A stretch of 64,000 nucleotides of DNA from Rhizophagus clarus (Eukaryota; Glomeromycota; Glomeromycetes; Glomerales; Glomeraceae): assembly GCA_015698045.1 (NCBI GenBank), contig BLAL01000295.1, positions 124,001 through 188,000 of the forward strand, read 5' to 3'. The stretch's first letter is position 1. Each line of letters begins with the position of its first letter. Both the position numbers and the translations under genes were made by a program. The notes beneath the pieces were generated by a model. The model was not told where the DNA came from and did no database searches. It saw only the letters and a program-made list of their open reading frames with translations. Below are positions 58,246-64,000 of the stretch, in pieces.

Positions 58246-58852
58246 TCTACTTCAGACAATGTTTTTGCTATTCTGTTACTAACATTGTGAAACAAGAGTA
58301 ATAAAATTTTTTCACCGTCCATTCCTAATTCAAAGTCCTTTTCTTTAGTTTTTTGATATTTAATGGATGGAATATTGAATGAATTGATATCAATGAAGTA
58401 TACTATCAATTTATCATGATTTTTATAGTAAATAGGATAAAAATTAAGTGGTGGTTTGCTATTTAGTGTTGCCTGAGTATCAAATAAATAGTGGTGTAAT
58501 AATTCTGATGCTTCCAATATTTCAATTGATACTATCTTGTCATCGCTGTCATATGATACCAGGATATTTCTTTCGCTGTTGATTTCGTTAGTAGATCTTA
58601 CAACGCCAGGTGAAGGTTTTGTAAAATCGATCAATAACGCATCCGCATCTTCATGATATTCGCAAGTTGTGTCATCTTTTATGCTGTAAATTAATGTAAA
58701 AATGGTAAATAATGTAGAAATAATAAATAATGTAAAGTATATGTTATGTACCAGATTAAATCATCAATCTTAGATATAGGAATTTGATTATTACACCAAC
58801 GTTTATTTGAAGATAGATACTTTGGATCTTTGTTTTCAGTTAAAGATGTCAT
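58167..58852 (-). CDS. DUF2283-like protein
   Basis: Exons 58852-58752 and 58683-58167 (68-nt intron, gtacat...tttacag) give 205 residues. After a 40-residue leader, the run YHEDADALLIDFTKPSP, then NILVSYDSDDKIVSIEILEA and SELLHH, follows the pattern of DUF2283: 'Y-(D/E)-x-x-(A/D)-D-A-L-x-I', then '(D/G)-D-G-x-I-V-G-I-E-I-L-(N/D)-A-S'. That family is mainly bacterial. In bacteria it is a small stand-alone protein; here an extra C-terminal half ends in a charged helix (EVEREKLAKDVELIRLERLK). It lies 114 bp downstream of, and in the same orientation as, the DUF4258-like gene. Function unknown; origin by transfer is possible, but the intron shows adaptation to a fungal genome. Confidence 0.6.
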
Positions 58853-58966
58853 TATATTCATTTATTTCCTCTTCACTTTGAGTATAGTAGTAGGTTACAA
58901 TTGTCAAAGGGAAAGCACTAATATCAACAACTACGCAAAGGAGCGTTCCCGAAATTAAAATTTTGA

Positions 58967-59167
58967 TTACTTTGTTATGGGTCTGTGATCGTAAAATTCT
59001 CTAACGTATGGGTTACCACCTCTTATGTACTCAAGTAATAAACTTTCAATTTCTTCTGGTGTAAAATAAGTTCTTCGCGTGTATGTATGTTTTTTAGCGT
59101 GTTCTGACCAATTAAACTTTAGAAATGTTCGTTCTAGGACCAAGCACCAGCTTTGTATATGATCCAT
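58967..59167 (-). CDS. Small DUF4258-like protein, 66 residues
   Basis: A single-exon frame from ATG 59167. FNWSEHAKKHTYTRRTYFTP followed by EEIESLLLEYIRGG has the layout 'S-x-H-A-x-x-R-x-x-x-R-x-I-T-x-E-x-I' of DUF4258, a family of small proteins found mostly in bacteria, often next to a second small gene. The tail YVREFYDHRPITK is basic. The next gene in the same direction is the DUF2283-like one. The match is short, so family assignment is tentative. No signal peptide. The promoter side (59168-59260) contains no obvious motif. Confidence 0.45.
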   Translation of the reverse strand: MDHIQSWCLVLERTFLKFNWSEHAKKHTYTRRTYFTPEEIESLLLEYIRGGNPYVREFYDHRPITK

Positions 59168-59830
59168 TAAATCATTTGTTTTGATGACTAAGATACTAAG
59201 AGTTACTATATATATAAATGAAGTTTAGCTCTGTCTTATGTATTTATTATTACTCATCACAAGTCTTGCCTTATTTAAATATATAACTCCAAAATTGCAT
59301 CATTTATCCGTAATTTGTGAATTTGTAATAATCATTCAATATATCGTAAATCAATTGACTGATTTTTTTGTCGGTTTCAATAGTAATATTAATACTTGTA
59401 CAATTTAAGAAATGATCGGCCTCAGAGTCATGTGATGGTAACATTTTTTTTGCGAAGTTTGTTTTCTCCGTCGTTCATTTTTTCGTACAGAATTATAATG
59501 TATACAAATAAAAGGTCGATAAGGTTAATGTTGTTTTATTTAATCCTGATACTGCATGTCTTATAAGTATAATTGACGACCATTTTATTTTATCCAGAAT
59601 ATCGATGTTGGAGACAAATGTAATGTTGAGATGTGTTAGTATATAGATAGCTCAGATTAGTATATAATGCTGTTTCACTTTGTAAACAAGTCTATGTATC
59701 ATCGAATAATGTAATTTATTTTTTACATCAATAAATCAGTAATTCCGATTGTGACATTTTGTCACGTTTTTTTTATCTATGCTAACGAACTTTTGAATTA
59801 TTCCATCTTATATAAAAAATTATTATCAAA
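59168..59830. other. Intergenic region between divergent units
   Basis: No supported gene. Confidence 0.5.
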
Positions 59831-59831
59831 C

Positions 59832-60980
59832 ATGCAATCCATTGATTCATTGAAAGAATTAAATTCCAAGCTCTTAGCTGAGATTGCAGAGCTTAGGAAG
59901 GAGAATGTTGAGATTCCCAAACTTAGAGAGAAGTTACTAAAGTTTGCTGAGATTGAGGCTGAGAATGCGAAGTTGAGGTGGATATTTTTTTTTAATTTTT
60001 TTATTCCATTGTTCAAAAAATAGTTACTGATTTCTTTATTACTTTTTCTAGATAATTTGTTCCTAGGTGCATGGGAAATTTGGCGAAAATATTCTTTTAA
60101 CGAAACGTTTTACCGTTTCAATTACTCTCTTTTAGATGAGGTCTTTGAATGGTAGGGTCAGGATTAGACCTTTTTCCTTTTAATGAATTGTTTATTTATT
60201 TTATTTTCTTTTGTAGACTATTTGATTGTTCAGGTATTTGAGTGCGTAAGTACTCAATGAGTAAGATTAAGTTTCAAAATTAAAAATTCGAAAACTTTAT
60301 TTTCTATTTTGTAGATTTTTGATGAACGATTTTTGACTGAGAAGCAAGCCGCTTCCATCCCTAGGCATCTGTGGCGATTCTAAGTCTGTAACGAATTAGA
60401 AAGTATGAAATTTTTTTTTTCCTTTTTTTTTGGTGATAATTAATTAATACTTTTTTATTATCTTTTAGCTTGAGATTCTCGAAACAATGCCAAAGTACTT
60501 ATGTGAGCGTATTGTAGAAGTTATAGGTGTGTTTTGGAAGAGTAGATGTATAATAGAAAGCCAAGGGACGTATTTTTTTTTGTTTATTTGTTTTTAATAT
60601 TTTACGAAGCGATTACTTACGTTTCATTCTTCATTTTTTAGGCACCCAGTTCATCAGGGTCTTGGGTGTGTGGAATTTAGTTGAACTGGATTTTCTTTTT
60701 TTTTATAGGTAATTTTGGCTTCATGGACCGAAATTGGACTTTTGTTAGTAAGTCTTCTCAACTTCAGCTTCTTGGAATTGAATACTTGATCTCATTTTGT
60801 GAGGTCTCACTTTAATTTCTTTATTTATAGGTATTCGACTCTTGGATTGTTAAAATTGACTTCATATTGAATAAGGAGGATAATGATTTCTTTAATTGGT
60901 AATAAAAGAACCTCTTGGACAACAAGCTTCAACTTGAAGGTTTGGATAGAAGGAAATTTAACCTTTTACATCCAAGTCAT
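59832..60980 (+). pseudogene. Coiled-coil exon followed by decayed mini-exons
   Basis: The first exon (ATG 59832 to 59977) encodes 48 residues of heptad-like coil: SLKELNSKLLAEIAELRKEN, IPKLREKLLKFAEIEAENAK. It ends at AG|gtggat. The first acceptor (tttctag at about 60050) leads straight into TAA. Beyond, several acceptor-like sites (tttttag 60135, ttttgtag 60216, ttttgtag 60316) precede 15-60-base exon-like pieces and donors (gtaagta 60246), without a long frame. It looks like a repeat-derived multi-exon family of this fungus in decay. A short peptide of 49 residues could still be made. Confidence 0.45.
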
Positions 60981-61502
60981 CATAATACTTATTAATTGTT
61001 CTAACGTCATTAGTTCACATTGTGCAATCATAAATTAGTGATATACAGTGATACAAAATGCAAATCACATCTAGATTTAGATATAATCTTCGTCCTTGTA
61101 CTACGAGCAAAACGTGACCTTGAGTCACGCCGTATATTGTATCACATATAACACGTGATAAGATTATACTGCGTATCTCAACCTTTGTATCACGAAAAAC
61201 AAGGTACGATTATTACGTTTATTGCTTAACTTCTAACACGTTATTTAATGCTGAGAACATGATTTTGAAATTGCAGTAGAATATATTATCATGATTGTCA
61301 GGAACACTCACGGAACTAGCAAAAGATGAAACCATACTCGTTCCTTTGGAAAATTTCATGACAGTCACACTAGATATTGTATCTTCCAAAGCAGGATATT
61401 TACTGGTTCTTCAAAGTCGATGAGTAATTATAATCTTTGATATCTTGTTGATATTTAAATAAATAATAAAAATTTTAATCTCATAGTAACATTTTTTAAA
61501 TC
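60981..61502. other. Intergenic region upstream of the kinase relic
   Basis: No supported gene. Contains several near-palindromic 'tatcacgtga'-like words around 61130-61160. Confidence 0.45.
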
Positions 61503-62820
61503 ATGTCTTATAGTACCGAAGTTGAAGCTATAAATAATTCAAACGAACGGATTAACTGCTATTTCAAAAAAAAAAACATGTATAAACATCTTAATAACAT
61601 TGAAGAAATTGGTTCCGATGGTATTAGATTATTTTATCGTGCAAATTGGAAAAATTCTCATGAGCATTTTAGTATTGAAATCATTTCATAATTTCACTAG
61701 CAAAACTATTAGAGGTCTTTTGTGAGGTAATCATAGTGTAATACTACATAACGTAATTAACGTATGTTCTTTATGCAGTTTGTTTTGAGTAAACTCTATT
61801 TCATATTTTACAGTAATGGAATGTTTTATGGGAGATATTTACTGGTAGCCTCCTTTTATTCTGAAGGTAATCCATAGAAATTTCACAAGGTCTCCAGATA
61901 CACTTTCCGATTATGTTAAATTATTATATACCGATAAATTCAATTATAATTCATATAATGTTTATTTTAATAATCCACTAAGATTTTATTTGAATAAATT
62001 TATATTACTTTTGCTCTCATAATGTTGAGATAGTGAGCCAGATAATCGTCCACTATAAATTAAATAGTTGAAAAATTAAAGATTTAGTTGTTTCGTTTGT
62101 ATTTGTTTTATCGAATTTTGAATGAATTTATTAATTTTAATCTTATTGGAAAGAAATTCAATAGAAAAATGATTGGTATCCTGAATGAAAGAAAAAAAAT
62201 ACAAATGTAGTAAAAATGTATCCTTGATTTAATATCTTTACGAATTATAATATAAATTTACAAATAATCTATGATTGATTTACTTATGGATTTTCAAAAT
62301 AATTCAAAATTTATTTTCTTGGATATTAATTATTATGGAAAACGAGAATTATGAAGAAGCATTTAAATTCTTTGTTACTACATCATACATTAGCATTATA
62401 TTGTGTTGGAAGATGGTATGAATTTGGTATTGGAATAAAAAAGATGACTTTTGAATATTAGATTTTACATCAGGAGAATTTAAGATTTGGTTGTTTTTAT
62501 AATAAAGGAATGGGAATCGGAAAAGATCAAAAGTAATCTGTTAATTCAGTTGGTATAAAAAGCAAGCTGAAAAAGAATATTCAGATGGAATAAAATAACT
62601 ATGTTAGAATATTGTTATAATAATGAAATTTGAACCGAAATTAATAGACAAAAAGCATTTGAATAATATATTTAAAAGCTGCAAATTTGGGAAATATGTA
62701 CTGTACTTTTATACGAGGATATTCAATATATTAATCAAGCAGTCTATTGGTATAAAAGTCAGCTGAACGAGGAAATCAAAAAACTTTTAAGAATTGGAAA
62801 TAAAATTATTTCATATGTTT
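61503..62820 (+). pseudogene. Kinase-Sel1 pseudogene
   Basis: The first frame (61503-61691) is a degraded copy of the start of the gene at 63078: MSYSTEVEAINNSNERINCY versus MSHNTEIGTINNTNEWINWI, then IEEIGSDGIRLFYRANWKNS. It breaks at a stop shortly after. Near 61829 the frame WEIFTGSLLLF followed by a stop resembles a kinase C-lobe helix. From about 62330 to 62815, pieces such as FKFFVTTSYISII, LRFGCFYNKGMGIGKDQK and QAVYWYKSQLN match Sel1-type repeats (A-x-x-x-Y-x-x-G-x-G-x-x-x-D). Kinase plus Sel1 fusions are common in this fungal group. Multiple stops and missing parts show it is dead. Confidence 0.6.
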
Positions 62821-63077
62821 ACAAGTCACGACGTAAATGTACGCATAAACTATAACAGATAATCACGTGATATTTTTTGGTTGATCAAATTTTATTTGTG
62901 CACATTGAAGTCATTACACAATCATTCAAGTGTACAGCAAATAAGGGTCATATGATTAATTATTTATTTATAAAGAGTTCACCGTTAATTTCTCTATAAA
63001 CTCTTTTAATTTTTCAACCGTATAAAATTTAATTCGATGCAAATAATATTTATTCTATTTTAATAATAACATTCACC
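62821..63077. other. Intergenic leader of the kinase-like gene
   Basis: AT-rich, no gene; the start ATG lies at 63078. Confidence 0.4.
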
Positions 63078-64000
63078 ATGTCTCATAATACCGAAATTGG
63101 AACAATTAATAATACAAATGAGTGGATTAACTGGATTGAAGAAGCTATTTCTAAAAAATATATTAAATATTATGAATACGAGAATTTTTATAACATTAAA
63201 GAAATTTGTTCTGACGAAATTGGAAAATTTTATCGTGCAAATTGGAAAAATCCTTATAAACATTTAGTATTAAGATCATTTACTAATTTTGACAATGAAA
63301 CCGTTAAAGAAATCTTTCGCGAGGTAATTATTAATAATATAATATAATATCCTATTTTTATAAATATTTAAGTTTCTAGCTAAACTCTATTTATTGACCT
63401 AGATTGAACTTCATCACGAAGTTGATTTTCATGAAAATTTTATTCACTTTTATGGCGTTACTACTTCCAATCAAGGTATAATAATATATTTTTTTTAACT
63501 ATTAAGTAAATATTAGGGCATCCCTATTTGTAATTTTGTTTAATTCAATTTTCCTAAAAAAAAAATGAGGAAATTATCATCATTTTACGAAAAAAATAAG
63601 TAATTACTAAAACAATTAAGTAGGAAAGGTATAACAAATTTAAGTGACGTTAAACAGAATTCTAAATTATAATGGCCGTACTGCAAAAATTGTTTTTAAT
63701 ATCAACCTTATAAAATTTATGAACTAAAATCTTTTCCCAATTAGAAAACCAAATTGTCCAATATATGTTTGTAATGGATGACGCCGATGGTGGTACCCTA
63801 CAGGATTATTTAAAAAAGAATTTTTGTAATCTCACTTGGAATGATAAATTCAACCTTGCATTTCAATTGACAAATGCCGTATCATATTTGCATGAAGAAG
63901 GAATTAAAATTGTACATGGTGATTTGGTAATTCAATTATTTTATTATTAAATAATAACATATATAATACATTTTAAAATGATTATCTAATAATTTATTTA
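63078..64000 (+). CDS. Protein kinase-like gene, 5' part, probably a pseudokinase
   Basis: Exons 63078-63323, 63403-63475 and 63745-63926 keep one frame (167 codons) and end at a donor (TTG|gtaatt); the gene continues past the window. Residues 1-40 are the family-specific leader (TINNTNEWINWIEEAISKKY). The N-lobe reads NIKEICSDEIGKFYRANW, where the usual G-x-G-x-x-G loop is lost, then HLVLRSF, where the ATP-binding Lys of (V/A)-x-K is Arg. Exon 2 has ELHHEVDFHENFIHFYGVTT; exon 3 has FVMDDADGGTLQDYLKKNF (hinge) and SYLHEEGIKIVHGDL, so the HRD catalytic loop is HGD. Three key motifs are thus altered, which suggests a kinase-fold scaffold or a decaying gene. Downstream DFG lies outside. Confidence 0.75.

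Noticed and set aside
58967..59167. Firm toxin call
   Set aside because: Similarity to DUF4258 is short, and toxicity is not shown for most of that family; recorded only as a candidate pair.
1..64000. tRNA, rRNA or CRISPR arrays
   Set aside because: No GGTTCGA-type T-loop in a cloverleaf context, no rRNA-like conserved block and no regularly spaced spacer array was recognised by eye; a covariance-model scan would be needed to exclude diverged tRNAs.

Overview
The window is very AT-rich, with long homopolymer T and A tracts, small canonical GT-AG introns and much decayed transposon sequence. Its protein families (BTB-BACK-TLDc, degenerate protein kinases with Sel1-type repeats, 'LKELNSKLLAEIAELRKEN' coiled-coil exons, many hAT elements) strongly suggest an arbuscular mycorrhizal fungus close to Rhizophagus irregularis (Glomeromycotina). 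That identification is an inference from family content, not from a search.

Layout. 1-3.9 kb is repeats: a nested fold-back, a non-autonomous hAT element (985-2046) filled with a minisatellite, two broken retropepsin-like fragments, and a TIR-bounded block holding degenerate telomere-like repeats. 5.0-6.5 kb (minus) is a type II membrane GDP-fucose O-fucosyltransferase-like gene. 6.5-12.2 kb has no convincing gene but holds a small hAT MITE (9047-9320). 12.2-24.7 kb is a same-strand array of four BTB-BACK-TLDc genes; the last two are recent duplicates, and the fourth continues without a stop into about 800 further residues that I read as a MACPF-like module. 25.4-27.4 kb encodes a stand-alone protein with related MACPF-like landmarks.

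28.2-33.3 kb is a mobile-element cluster: a 1.5-kb TIR element with an 8-bp duplication that carries an array of mini-exons, a 214-bp MITE, and a 3148-bp hAT transposon with perfect ends whose transposase has two in-frame TGA codons. 34.35-36.26 kb (minus) is an eight-exon FIST-domain gene with a 14-nt micro-exon. 36.3-48.9 kb is a transposon and gene graveyard (LINE reverse transcriptase, SAM-like and kinase relics). 48.9-50.1 kb and 51.6-51.9 kb (minus) are hypothetical genes. 54.0-55.1 kb (minus) is a BTB-BACK gene without TLDc. 56.1-58.0 kb holds a hAT relic and a Tc1/mariner-like element.

58.2-59.2 kb (minus) holds two small neighbouring genes that resemble the prokaryotic families DUF4258 and DUF2283. 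59.8-61.0 kb has a coiled-coil exon followed by intron-like debris. 61.5-62.8 kb is a kinase-Sel1 pseudogene. 63.08 kb to the right edge is the start of a related kinase gene whose ATP-binding and catalytic-loop motifs are altered.

Functionally the clearest theme is expansion of BTB (predicted Cul3 adaptor) proteins and coupling of that scaffold to TLDc and MACPF-like domains. Exon structures below were derived by hand from splice signals; each full set of exons for the main genes sums to a whole number of codons.
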